Origin: Pseudomonadota bacterium | Lineage (GTDB): Bacteria > Pseudomonadota > Alphaproteobacteria > Rhizobiales > Devosiaceae | DNA: 34,920 nt | Assembly (NCBI GenBank): GCA_023430705.1 | Contig: JAEYZJ010000047.1 | Coordinates: 1-34,920 of the forward strand | Direction of reading: 5' to 3' | Part shown: positions 8,464 to 16,493 of the stretch, in pieces | Numbering within the stretch: position 1 is the first letter of the stretch | How the letters are laid out: each line of letters opens with the position of its first letter | The notes under the pieces: generated by a model | Told to the model about the DNA's origin: nothing | Databases searched by the model: none | The model's input: the letters and a program-made list of their open reading frames with translations, nothing else | Program-made: the position numbers and the translations under genes

Positions 8464-8492
8464 TTGACTCGGGCGCGGCCCCGCCGCATTAA
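8464..8492 (+). promoter_or_regulatory. Candidate sigma-70-type promoter for prephenate dehydratase
   Basis: TTGACT at 8464-8469, a 17-base spacer, and CATTAA at 8487-8492 precede the start codon by about 30 bases. The -35 is good and the -10 is weak. Confidence 0.45.
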
Positions 8493-8524
8493 GGCGCCCG
8501 ACTGTCACGGTGGAGTCACTCTCG

Positions 8525-9361
8525 ATGTCCCGAAAGATCGCGTTCCAGGGCGAACCCGGCGCCTTCAGCCACGCGGCGGCGCACGCGCTGTTTCCGGCCG
8601 ACGAGGCGCTGCCCTGCATCACCTTCGAGGACACGATCAGCGCCGTGCAGAATGGCGAGGCCGACTATGGCGTGGTGCCGGTCGAGAACTCGCTCTATGG
8701 CCGCATCACCGACATCTACCATCTGTTGCCGCAGTCGGGCCTGTACATCAACGGGGAGCACTTCCTGCGCGTCGAGATGAACCTGCTCGGCCTGCCCGGC
8801 ACCACCCTCGACGAGATCGAGGCCGTGCAGTCGCTGTCGGTTGCCCTCGGCCAATGCCGCAAGTTCATCGCCAGGCACAGGCTCAGGACCATCAACGGCG
8901 TCGACACGGCCGGCTCCGCGCGCGAGGTGGCCCAGCGCGGCGATCGCACCGTGGGCGCCATCGCCTCGCGCTTTGCCGCGGAGGTCTACGGCCTCGACGT
9001 GATTGCCGCCAATATCGAGGACGCCGCGCACAACACGACGCGCTTCCTCGTCGTCTCGCGCCGGCCCGAGACCCCCACTGCCGGCAGCGTCAAGGTAAAG
9101 ACCACGTTCGTCTTTCGGGTGCGAAACGTCCCGGCCGCGCTCTACAAGGCCATGGGCGGTTTCGCCACCAATGGCGTCAACATGACCAAGCTCGAGAGCT
9201 ACATGCTGGACGGCTCGTTCACCGCCACCCAGTTCTATGCCGACATCGAGGGTCACCCGGACGACCGCAACGTGCAGCTGGCCTTTGAGGAACTAAGGTT
9301 CTTCACCGATCAGTTCCACGTGCTCGGGGTCTATCCCGCCGCTTCGCCGGACAACGCCTGA
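8525..9361 (+). CDS. pheA: Prephenate dehydratase with ACT domain
   Basis: This enzyme converts prephenate to phenylpyruvate in phenylalanine biosynthesis. It is a 278-residue monofunctional type with no chorismate mutase domain. The periplasmic-binding-protein-like catalytic domain covers about residues 4-180 and contains the VPVENSLYG block and the catalytic TTRF motif at 171-174. An ACT regulatory domain (about 193-270) has the effector-type KLES motif at residue 222, so feedback inhibition by phenylalanine is likely. The ATG at 8525 has GGAG nine bases upstream; an in-frame GTG at 8510 lies before that site and is rejected. Confidence 0.95.
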   Translation: MSRKIAFQGEPGAFSHAAAHALFPADEALPCITFEDTISAVQNGEADYGVVPVENSLYGRITDIYHLLPQSGLYINGEHFLRVEMNLLGLPGTTLDEIEAVQSLSVALGQCRKFIARHRLRTINGVDTAGSAREVAQRGDRTVGAIASRFAAEVYGLDVIAANIEDAAHNTTRFLVVSRRPETPTAGSVKVKTTFVFRVRNVPAALYKAMGGFATNGVNMTKLESYMLDGSFTATQFYADIEGHPDDRNVQLAFEELRFFTDQFHVLGVYPAASPDNA

Positions 9362-9373
9362 GCGGACAACGCC

Positions 9374-9592
9374 TCAGTAGAAGTCGTCGTCCTCGTCGGG
9401 CGCGATGGTAAGGCCACCGGCTTCGACGCCCCAGTCGAGATCGTCGGTTTCGTCCGCACGCCTGGCGTCGGCTTCGAGGATCTGGGTCTGGAACGCCGGC
9501 AGGTACAGGGGGGATCCGACTTCGCGGATGCTGGCCCGCTGCATCTGGCTGAGGGCGATCAGGTCACTGGGAACACGCACTGACTTCAACAT
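9374..9592 (-). CDS. Small hypothetical protein with an acidic C-terminus
   Basis: This is a 72-residue protein of unknown function. It is supported by an excellent ribosome site, AAGGAGGG, at normal spacing before the ATG. The N-terminal half is mixed and mildly hydrophobic. The C-terminal half is strongly acidic and ends in DEDDDFY. There is no signal peptide, membrane segment or recognisable motif. It converges on pheA with a 12-base gap, and it follows the next minus-strand gene (9683-10078) by 90 bases, so the two may share a transcript. Confidence 0.7.
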   Translation of the reverse strand: MLKSVRVPSDLIALSQMQRASIREVGSPLYLPAFQTQILEADARRADETDDLDWGVEAGGLTIAPDEDDDFY

Positions 9593-9682
9593 GACAAGCC
9601 CTCCTTGGGCTCGTGATGTCGCCTAGAATGCGCTCGAGTTTGTTAATAACTGCTGAGGGGCGCGTTCAGCCTCGTCGGCTCC

Positions 9683-10078
9683 TCATGCTTCGAGGCCCGC
9701 GTCCTTCTTGAGCGCGCCAAGCAGGTACTTGAGGCCTGCAATGTTCTGGCTGGCCTCGATCCTGGGGACCATGGCCTCGGCCGAGATGGCGATACTCTCG
9801 CTCAGCGACTCGAGCGCCGAGACGATCTGGAACAGGTCGCGGCGAAGATCGTGCCCCGGCGGCAGGTTGTCGATCAGCCGGTCCGCAAGCTCCAGCGCGG
9901 AAATAATCTGGCGCCGCGTCCTGTCGGCCTCGGCCAGCAGTGCGTCGGTGGCGTAGGAGCGGCCTCGCGCCGCGGCACGGTAGCCGTCGGCAATCACGTT
10001 CCAGTGCGAGATCATGCCCTGCCACATGCCGATGTGGCGGCGGGCCTCAGCTTCGTCGTGGCTGCCTCTGGCGATCAT
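9683..10078 (-). CDS. Hypothetical helical protein
   Basis: This is a 131-residue protein I do not recognise. It appears almost wholly alpha-helical and soluble, with amphipathic heptad-like stretches in residues 35-120 and no signal or membrane segment. The ATG at 10078 has GGAG a few bases upstream. It is transcribed away from the SRP RNA gene. The strand and frame show coding-type third-position GC, and there is no better competing frame in this interval. Confidence 0.65.
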   Translation of the reverse strand: MIARGSHDEAEARRHIGMWQGMISHWNVIADGYRAAARGRSYATDALLAEADRTRRQIISALELADRLIDNLPPGHDLRRDLFQIVSALESLSESIAISAEAMVPRIEASQNIAGLKYLLGALKKDAGLEA

Positions 10079-10139
10079 GCGCGAACTCCGTCACTGGTAC
10101 TGGTCCGGAGAACGGCGGGATCGCGGCCGCGGTTGCATC

Positions 10140-10168
10140 TTGCCTTCGACGCAATGAGTCGCCATATA
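10140..10168 (+). promoter_or_regulatory. Promoter of the SRP RNA gene
   Basis: TTGCCT at 10140-10145, a 17-base spacer and CATATA at 10163-10168 place a transcription start near 10175, at the first bases of the SRP RNA helix. Confidence 0.6.
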
Positions 10169-10173
10169 GCGGT

Positions 10174-10270
10174 CGGGAGGTTGGCGCGGACGTGTTCCTC
10201 GCCAACCGGGTCAGGACCGGAAGGTAGCAGCCCCAACGAGACCTTCACGGGTCGTTGCCAGCCTCCTACT
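10174..10270 (+). ncRNA. ffs: Signal recognition particle RNA, small bacterial type (4.5S)
   Basis: This is the RNA component of SRP, which binds Ffh to target nascent membrane proteins. The diagnostic apical domain reads GGTCAGGACCGGAAGGTAGCAG (about 10209-10230), with the GGAA tetraloop and the asymmetric internal loop. The flanks fold into one long helix: GGGAGGTTGGC at the 5' end pairs with GCCAGCCTCC at the 3' end, with bulges. The size of about 97 bases fits the small type. The ends are estimated from the pairing. It is followed by dnaX, ybaB and recR, an order also known for the SRP RNA of Bacillus subtilis. Confidence 0.93.
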
Positions 10271-10354
10271 TCCCCACATGAATCTGGTTTCGTGTCCGCC
10301 TGCCGCGGCATGAAGTTTTGCGAACCGCGGTCGCGCTCGCTATATGCTCTGCCA

Positions 10355-12151
10355 ATGGCTGACGGAATGTTCCCAGACGACCCACCTGCGCCCGCCGCAT
10401 CTTCGGCGTCGTCGCCCTATCTGGTGCTGGCGCGAAAGTACCGGCCGCTGAGCTTTGACTCCCTGATCGGCCAGGACGCGATGGTGCAGACGCTGCGCAA
10501 CGCGTTCAAGTCGGGGCGCATCCACCATGCCTTCATCCTCACCGGCGTGCGGGGCGTAGGCAAGACCACCACCGCGAGGATCCTCGCCCGCGCCTTCAAC
10601 TACGAGGACGAACTCGGCCGCCGGCCGACGCTCGATTTCGACAAGGAGGGCATCCACGACCGCGCCATCATCGAAGGGCGCCACGTCGACGTGGTGGAGA
10701 TGGACGCCGCCTCCAACACCGGCATCAACGACATCCGCGAGATCATCGACTCGGTGAAATACGGGCCGGTTTCGGCGCCTTACAAGGTCTACATCATCGA
10801 CGAGGTCCACATGCTCTCGACGGCGGCCTTCAACGGGCTGCTGAAGACGCTCGAGGAGCCGCCGCCCTACGTGAAGTTCATCTTCGCGACCACCGAGATC
10901 CGCAAGGTGCCCGTGACGATCCTGTCGCGCTGCATGCGCTTCGATCTGCGTCGCGTGCCGCCCGACATCATGAACGCGCATCTCGTCGACCTGCTGGCGC
11001 GCGAGGGGATCGACTACGAGCCCGAGGCGCTGTCGATGATCGTGCGCGCCGGCGAGGGGAGCGTCCGCGACAACCAGTCCCTGCTCGACCAGGCCATCAG
11101 CCACGGCGACGGCAAGGTGACCGCCTCGACGGTCAAGGCCATGCTCGGTCTCGGCGACCGGGCCCGGACCATCGACCTGTTCGAGGCCCTGATGGCTGGC
11201 CGCGTCGCGGAGGCGCTGCAGAACCTGCGCGAACTCTACGATGCCGGGGCCGACCCGCAGACGATCATCGCCGACCTCTGCGATTTCACCCACCTCGTCA
11301 CCCGCATCAAGATCGTGCCGGCGGCGGCGGACGACGTGTCGCTGACGCCGGATGAGCGCAATCGCGGGGCGCAGTTGGCGACCCGGCTCGGCATGCGGGT
11401 GCTGAGCCGCACCTGGCAGATCCTGTTCAAGGGCTACGACGAGGTGCAGCAGGCGGGCAACGCCCTGCAGGCGGCCGAGATGGTGCTGGTGCGTCTCGCC
11501 TATGCGGCGGACCTGCCGACCCCGGACGAGCTGATCGCGAGGCTTTCCAACCAGCCGCTCCCCAACACGCCACCGGCGGCGCCCGTGCCGCGCGGACCCT
11601 CCGGCGGCGGCGCCTCGGCGGCGCGTCAGATGCAACCCCAGGTTGCGCCCCAGTTCGATGCGGCGCCGACCGCTCAGCCGTCCCCTTCGCCCGTGGTCCA
11701 GTCGGCCCCGCAGGCCTTCGCCAACCCCCGCACCTACGCCGATATCGTGGCGCTGGCGGGCGAGAAGCGCGATGTGATCGTCAAGATCGCGCTCGAGCAG
11801 TCGCTCCGTCCGGTCTCGATCGCCGATGGCCGCCTCGAGGTGGCGCTGGTCGAAAATGCCGACCCCGCCATCATCCAGACGCTCGCTGCGCGGTTGAAGC
11901 TGTGGACCGGCAGGCAGTGGCTGATAACGCTCAAGACCGATGCCCAGCACGTGCCGACGCTGCGCGAGCAGCGCGAGGAGCGGCATGAGGCGGTGCGGCA
12001 GGAGGCGCACCAGGACCCGCTCGTCCAGGCGATCCTGGATACGTTTCCTGGCGCCAGGTTGCTGCCGGTGCGCATCAAGCAGGAAGAAGTGCCAATCGAG
12101 GCTTACGCGGACATGATGAACCGCGACATCGACGAGGACGACGACGAATGA
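10355..12151 (+). CDS. dnaX: DNA polymerase III subunit gamma/tau
   Basis: This is the clamp-loader ATPase and replisome organiser, 598 residues. The AAA+ domain has Walker A GVRGVGKTT at 64-72, Walker B IIDEVH at 147-152, sensor I ATTE near 179, and the SRC arginine-finger motif at 191-193. Domain III follows, then a Pro/Ala/Gln-rich linker (about 400-450) and a C-terminal tau-type domain. The four-cysteine zinc module normally found between Walker A and the DAAS motif is absent: no Cys occurs in residues 70-115. I chose the ATG at 10355; the frame is open much further up, but that runs through the SRP RNA. The gene overlaps ybaB by 4 bases. Confidence 0.94.
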   Translation: MADGMFPDDPPAPAASSASSPYLVLARKYRPLSFDSLIGQDAMVQTLRNAFKSGRIHHAFILTGVRGVGKTTTARILARAFNYEDELGRRPTLDFDKEGIHDRAIIEGRHVDVVEMDAASNTGINDIREIIDSVKYGPVSAPYKVYIIDEVHMLSTAAFNGLLKTLEEPPPYVKFIFATTEIRKVPVTILSRCMRFDLRRVPPDIMNAHLVDLLAREGIDYEPEALSMIVRAGEGSVRDNQSLLDQAISHGDGKVTASTVKAMLGLGDRARTIDLFEALMAGRVAEALQNLRELYDAGADPQTIIADLCDFTHLVTRIKIVPAAADDVSLTPDERNRGAQLATRLGMRVLSRTWQILFKGYDEVQQAGNALQAAEMVLVRLAYAADLPTPDELIARLSNQPLPNTPPAAPVPRGPSGGGASAARQMQPQVAPQFDAAPTAQPSPSPVVQSAPQAFANPRTYADIVALAGEKRDVIVKIALEQSLRPVSIADGRLEVALVENADPAIIQTLAARLKLWTGRQWLITLKTDAQHVPTLREQREERHEAVRQEAHQDPLVQAILDTFPGARLLPVRIKQEEVPIEAYADMMNRDIDEDDDE

Positions 12152-12468
12152 AAGACCTGATGAACATGATGAAGGCCGCCCAGGAGATGAAGGGGCGGAT
12201 GGAGGAGTTCCAGAGCAAGGTCGCCGACATGACTGCCGAGGGCCGCGCCGGCGGCGGGCTTGTGGTCGTCACGCTCAATGGCAAGGGCGAGCTCAAGGGT
12301 CTCAAGATCGATCCCAGCCTCGTCTCCGACGACGTTTCGGTCCTCGAGGACCTGATCATTGCCGCGCACAACGACGCCAAGGGCAAGGTGGAGCACGAGA
12401 TGAACGCAAAGATGCAGGAGATGACGGCCGGCCTGCCGATCCCTCCTGGTCTCAAGTTCCCGTTCTGA
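12148..12468 (+). CDS. ybaB: YbaB/EbfC family nucleoid-associated protein
   Basis: This is a 106-residue DNA-binding protein that forms a dimer and probably acts in nucleoid organisation or recombination. It begins with the typical MKDLMNMMKAAQEMKGRME helix. The central beta region contains GGGLVVVTLNGKGELKGLKID, and a C-terminal helix with AHNDAKGKVEHEMNAKMQEMT follows. The ATG overlaps the dnaX stop in an ATGA arrangement, suggesting translational coupling. The dnaX-ybaB-recR order is conserved across many bacteria. Confidence 0.94.
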   Translation: MKDLMNMMKAAQEMKGRMEEFQSKVADMTAEGRAGGGLVVVTLNGKGELKGLKIDPSLVSDDVSVLEDLIIAAHNDAKGKVEHEMNAKMQEMTAGLPIPPGLKFPF

Positions 12469-12475
12469 GGCGCGC

Positions 12476-13069
12476 TTGTCCAACGGTGGTCCCGAGATTG
12501 AACAGCTGATCCAGCTGCTGGCGCGGCTGCCCGGGCTCGGGCCGCGCTCGGCCCGGCGCGCGGTGCTGCAGTTGATCAAGAAGAAGGAACAGCTGATGAT
12601 TCCGCTGTCGGCGGCGCTTGATCGCGCTGTGGCAACGGTCATCGAATGCGAGGTCTGCGGTAACATCGACACGCGCTCGCCTTGTCATATCTGCGCCGAT
12701 CCGCGCCGCGACAGCGGCATTCTCATCGTCGTCGAGGATGTGGCGGACCTCTGGGCTCTGGAGCGCGCCGGGGTGGGGGCGGTGAAGTACCATGTCCTTG
12801 GCGGCGTGCTTTCGCCGCTCGATGGCGTGGGGCCGGACGACCTGTCGGTTGACGCGCTGCTGAAGCGGGCGCCCGAGTTTTCCGAGATCGTCTTGGCGGT
12901 CAACGCCACCGTGGAGGGCCAGACCACGGCGCACTACATCACCGATCGCCTCGCCCCCAGCGGGGTCAAGATCACCCGTCTTGCGCATGGCGTGCCGGTA
13001 GGCGGTGAACTCGACTATCTCGACGAAGGCACGCTCAGTCAGGCCCTCAAGGCCCGGACCAGCCTCTAG
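12476..13069 (+). CDS. recR: Recombination mediator RecR
   Basis: RecR works with RecO and RecF to load RecA at gaps. This 197-residue protein has a helix-hairpin-helix region near residues 14-28 (LARLPGLGPRSARR). A four-cysteine zinc site follows at C58, C61, C70 and C73. The Toprim domain starts near residue 81 with ILIVVEDVADLWALER, and the C-terminal Walker-B-like region ends the protein. The start is TTG with GAGG just upstream, 7 bases after ybaB. The gene ends directly against the stop of the convergent unknown gene at 13070. Confidence 0.95.
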   Translation: MSNGGPEIEQLIQLLARLPGLGPRSARRAVLQLIKKKEQLMIPLSAALDRAVATVIECEVCGNIDTRSPCHICADPRRDSGILIVVEDVADLWALERAGVGAVKYHVLGGVLSPLDGVGPDDLSVDALLKRAPEFSEIVLAVNATVEGQTTAHYITDRLAPSGVKITRLAHGVPVGGELDYLDEGTLSQALKARTSL

Positions 13070-13519
13070 TCAGCTGCGATCGAAGCCCTCGATCCACTGG
13101 CTCTTGTCGATCGCACCCTCGTCAGCCTCGTCCTCGCTTAACGAGGCTTCGTCCGCTTCCTCGATCGCCTCGAGTTCGTCGGAGTCCGGCGCCAGCGTCT
13201 CGCGATGCACGCTTGGGTCCTGATCGACCGAGGCTGGGTCCATGCCCTCGCCCTGCAGCTGCTCCATCCGGGTGATGGCGTCGTCGATGGCGCGCACCAG
13301 CGTCACCGGATCCTCGTCGCCGAAGTCCGGCGCTTCCAGGTCGGCGATCTCGCCGCGCATCTCGCGCAGGCGTGCCAGCCGTTCGTGGATCGGCCAGTCG
13401 TCGTTGTAGAGCAGTTCTTCGATCTCGGTCTGGCTGATGGGCTGCGTGAAGCCCGGAGTGTCGCCGTCATTGCCGAGCGGCAGGTCCTGTCCGACCAGGT
13501 CGCGGAAACCGGAACTCAT
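13070..13519 (-). CDS. Acidic hypothetical protein
   Basis: This is a 149-residue soluble, strongly acidic protein of unknown function. The start at 13519 is supported by a strong ribosome site, GGGAGGTGACG, before the ATG. The middle (about 30-95) looks helical, with an N-terminal module containing EIEELLYNDDWPIHERLARL that reads like a compact helical domain. Residues about 95-149 are a low-complexity Asp/Glu-rich tail. It abuts recR stop to stop, and it lies 65 bases downstream of rmuC on the same strand, so it may share the rmuC transcript. Confidence 0.75.
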   Translation of the reverse strand: MSSGFRDLVGQDLPLGNDGDTPGFTQPISQTEIEELLYNDDWPIHERLARLREMRGEIADLEAPDFGDEDPVTLVRAIDDAITRMEQLQGEGMDPASVDQDPSVHRETLAPDSDELEAIEEADEASLSEDEADEGAIDKSQWIEGFDRS

Positions 13520-13584
13520 CGTCACCTCCCTTGTGGACTGCCGGACCAACGTCTGGCGCGGGGAGAACGATCCCTGCCGCGGGG

Positions 13585-14754
13585 CTATTCGCCGGCGAGG
13601 CGCTGTGGCTCGGGGCGAGGCTCGTCGAACTCCATTGCCTCGATCCGCTCGCCCCGGCGCAGCACCTTGCCCGACGAGGTGAGAATGTCGCCGATGTCGT
13701 TGGAGGCCTGGGTGAAGTGCGTCTGGAGTTTCCGCACCCGCTCGTCGAGCCGGCCGACGTCGGTGAGCAGTGCCCGCACCTCGGTCTGGATGCGGTAAGC
13801 TTCCTCGCGCATCCGCACGTCGCGCAGCAGTGCCTGCACCACCTGGATCGACAGCATCAGGATCGACGGCGAAACGATGACCACCCGCGCCCTGAGAGCA
13901 CGCTGCACCACGTCCTCGAAATGCTCGTGCAGGTCAGCAAATATCGATTCCGACGGCACGAACAGGAAAGCGGTGTCGGCCGTCTCTCCCGCGATGAGGT
14001 ATTTTTCCGAGATCGCCTTGATATGCACGCCCATGTCGTTGCGGAAGGCGCTCGCGGCAAGGCGCGGGTCCTCGCCCTCGACCGCCGTCGTGAAGCGCTG
14101 CCAGCTTTCGAGCGGGAACTTGGCATCGATTACCAGCGCCGGGGCGCCGTTGGGCATGTAGACCAGCGCGTCGGGCCGGCTGCCGTTCGAGAGCGTGGCC
14201 TGGAACGCAAAGCTGTTGGGCGCGAGCCCGTCGCCGAGGATAGCCTCCATGCGCCCCTGGCCGAAGGCGCCGCGGGTCTGCTTGTTGGCGAGGATCGATT
14301 GCAGCGAGACGACGTTCTGGCTGAGCTGGGCGATGTTGGACTGCGCGCGGTCGATGACCGCCAGCCGCTCCTGCAGCTTCGCCAGGCTTTCGTTCGTCTT
14401 GCTGTTGGTTTCCTGCATTGCAGCGCCGATGCGCTGGCCGTGGCTGTCGAGCCTGTCGTTCACCAGCCGCGCCAGGTCCGACGTGCGCGACCCGAAGATC
14501 TCGGACATCGTCTGCATGCGTCCCGTCATCTCCGACTGGATGCGGATCATGTCGGCAAGGTGCCGCTCGGTTTCCGCCGTCTTCAGGCGGAGCAGCTCTG
14601 CATCCTCCGCCTGCTTCCGCGCTTCCGCGGCCCGCTCCCGCGACTGCCGCATGACGATGACCAGCACGGCGACGAGCAGCGTCGCGGCCAGCAGGTAGCC
14701 GGCGATGGCGGTGGTTACGGGGAAGTCGCCGAGCGTGAAGAGAATGCGGTCCAT
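13585..14754 (-). CDS. rmuC: RmuC family DNA recombination protein
   Basis: This is a 389-residue member of the RmuC family, linked to limiting DNA inversions and carrying a nuclease-like fold. The N-terminus has one membrane segment (about residues 16-36). A coiled coil rich in Glu, Gln and Arg follows (about 38-160). The conserved domain contains the GAFGQGRMEAIL block, PDALVYMPNG, and the VIDAKFPLESW core typical of a restriction-endonuclease-like fold. The ATG start has only a weak ribosome site. It is divergent from def across 150 bases. Confidence 0.92.
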   Translation of the reverse strand: MDRILFTLGDFPVTTAIAGYLLAATLLVAVLVIVMRQSRERAAEARKQAEDAELLRLKTAETERHLADMIRIQSEMTGRMQTMSEIFGSRTSDLARLVNDRLDSHGQRIGAAMQETNSKTNESLAKLQERLAVIDRAQSNIAQLSQNVVSLQSILANKQTRGAFGQGRMEAILGDGLAPNSFAFQATLSNGSRPDALVYMPNGAPALVIDAKFPLESWQRFTTAVEGEDPRLAASAFRNDMGVHIKAISEKYLIAGETADTAFLFVPSESIFADLHEHFEDVVQRALRARVVIVSPSILMLSIQVVQALLRDVRMREEAYRIQTEVRALLTDVGRLDERVRKLQTHFTQASNDIGDILTSSGKVLRRGERIEAMEFDEPRPEPQRLAGE

Positions 14755-14843
14755 CGCCTGAGCCTACACGATTCGGCCCGCACGTTCTCTCATTGTTCAC
14801 GTCTGCCGCAATTATCGTTCACGCCCGGTAAACCGGCTGCCCG

Positions 14844-14871
14844 TTGACCCGGGACCGGGAAATACCATATT
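14844..14871 (+). promoter_or_regulatory. Candidate promoter for def (and fmt)
   Basis: TTGACC at 14844-14849, a 16-base spacer and CATATT at 14866-14871 precede the def start by 33 bases, in the divergent rmuC/def region. Confidence 0.5.
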
Positions 14872-14904
14872 CAGCCCATTCCCCGAGCAAGGACCCGAAC
14901 GTTC

Positions 14905-15426
14905 ATGGCCAAGCGCCCCATCCTTATCCTTCCCGACGAGCGCCTGCGCGCCATTGCGGAGCCGATCGAGAAGATCGACGATGAGGTCAGGCAACTCGCC
15001 AAGGACATGCTGGACACCATGTACGACGCGCCCGGCATTGGGCTTGCGGCGCCGCAGATCGGCGAGTTGCGCCGCATTGTGGTCATGGATGTCGCCAAGG
15101 AAGGCGAGCAGCCCGACCCCATCGTGATGGTGAACCCCGAGATCCTGAAGTACTCGGACGAGACCGTCGTCACTGAGGAAGGGTGCCTGTCGATCCCCGA
15201 GCTGTACTATGACGTCGAGCGGCCGGCCGAGATCACCGTCCGCTATACCGACCTCGACGGCGAGGTGGTCGAGCGCGACGCCGGTGACCGGCTGGCCATC
15301 TGCATCCAGCACGAGATCGATCACCTCGATGGTGTGCTCTACATCGACTACCTGAGCCGCCTGAAGCGTGACCGCGTGCTGAAGAAGTTCCAGAAGGCCG
15401 AACGGCTGGGCCGCAAGGCGGGCTGA
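14905..15426 (+). CDS. def: Peptide deformylase
   Basis: This enzyme removes the formyl group from the N-terminal methionine of new proteins and uses a metal ion. It is 173 residues, normal size. All three signature motifs are present: GIGLAAPQIG at 44-53, EEGCLSIP at 91-98 with the metal-binding Cys94, and HEIDH at 136-140 with two metal-binding His and the catalytic Glu. The basic C-terminal helix is typical. It is followed after 124 bases by fmt, the enzyme that adds the formyl group, the standard pairing. Confidence 0.97.
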   Translation: MAKRPILILPDERLRAIAEPIEKIDDEVRQLAKDMLDTMYDAPGIGLAAPQIGELRRIVVMDVAKEGEQPDPIVMVNPEILKYSDETVVTEEGCLSIPELYYDVERPAEITVRYTDLDGEVVERDAGDRLAICIQHEIDHLDGVLYIDYLSRLKRDRVLKKFQKAERLGRKAG

Positions 15427-15550
15427 GGCTCCGCCCATTGCGGCGAGGGGAAGGCGGAAGGGATCGCCTGCGCGTTCCCTGCTCCTGCAGCCGCTGTCGG
15501 CAGTCCTACCTCTCCGGTCGCCGGAGGCCCTCCCGACTGAAAGGCCGGAT

Positions 15551-16471
15551 ATGCGCATCGTCTTCATGGGCACGCCGGAGTTCGCCGTGCCGACCCTCAC
15601 CGAGATCGTCTCGACCGGCCATGAGGTAGTCGCGGTCTATACGCGCGCGCCAAAGCCCGCAGGGCGAGGACAGGCCGAGCGCAAGTCCCCGGTGCACGAG
15701 GCGGCCGAAAAGTTCGGCATCCCGGTCTTCACGCCACGCTCGCTGAAGCAGGTGCCCGAGCAGGAGGTGTTCGCGACGCACGACGCCGATGTCGCCGTGG
15801 TCGTCGCCTATGGCCTGATCCTCCCCCCTGCGATCCTCGAGGCGCCGCGCCTCGGCTGCCTCAACCTGCATGGTTCGCTCCTGCCGCGCTGGCGCGGCGC
15901 TGCTCCGATCCAGCGGGCCGTGATGGCGGGCGATACGCGAACCGGCGTCATGGTGATTCAGATGGATGAGGGCCTCGATACCGGCCCCGTCGGCCTCGTC
16001 GAGGAAATGCCCATCGGTCCCGACATGACCGCGGGCGAACTGCACGACCGCATGATGCTGATCGGCGCCGATCTGATGGGGCGGGCTCTGGCCGCCCTCG
16101 AGCGTGGCAGCCTTGAGTTCACCCCGCAGGCTGAAGCGGGGGTGACCTACGCGGCCAAGATCGAGAAGTCCGAAGCGCGCATCGACTGGAAGAGGCCCGC
16201 GAGCGAGGTACACAACCTGATCAGCGGGCTGTCGCCGTTCCCCGGCGCCTGGTTCGAACTGCCCCTCAATGGCACGGCGACCCGCGTGAAGGCCCTGCGC
16301 TCGACGCTGGCGACGGGCGAGGGTGCCCCGGGGACGATCCTGCCGGATCTCACCATTGCCTGTGGCTCGGGCGCGGTGCGGCTGACCGCCGTGCAGCGCG
16401 AGGGCAAGGGCGCGATGGACGCCGCAACCTTCCTGCGCGGCGCAGGCACGCTGCCGGAGCGGGCAGGGTGA
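15551..16471 (+). CDS. fmt: Methionyl-tRNA formyltransferase
   Basis: This enzyme transfers a formyl group from 10-formyl-tetrahydrofolate to Met-tRNA(fMet). It has 306 residues. The N-terminal Rossmann-like domain begins with MRIVFMGTPEFAVPTL and contains the catalytic NLHGSLLPRWRGAAPIQ block (Asn and His) and the Asp in GLDTGPV. The C-terminal OB-fold domain starts near residue 200, with the conserved ARIDW and INGLSPFPGAW-like blocks (here ISGLSPFPGAW). It lies between def and truA on the same strand; truA follows after 22 bases. Confidence 0.97.
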   Translation: MRIVFMGTPEFAVPTLTEIVSTGHEVVAVYTRAPKPAGRGQAERKSPVHEAAEKFGIPVFTPRSLKQVPEQEVFATHDADVAVVVAYGLILPPAILEAPRLGCLNLHGSLLPRWRGAAPIQRAVMAGDTRTGVMVIQMDEGLDTGPVGLVEEMPIGPDMTAGELHDRMMLIGADLMGRALAALERGSLEFTPQAEAGVTYAAKIEKSEARIDWKRPASEVHNLISGLSPFPGAWFELPLNGTATRVKALRSTLATGEGAPGTILPDLTIACGSGAVRLTAVQREGKGAMDAATFLRGAGTLPERAG

Positions 16472-16493
16472 CCAGTCCGTCCGTGTCCGGCTG

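Noticed and set aside
10355..12151. Programmed frameshift site in dnaX to make gamma
   Set aside because: No A-rich slippery heptamer such as A AAA AAG was seen in the reading frame; only the full-length product is supported.
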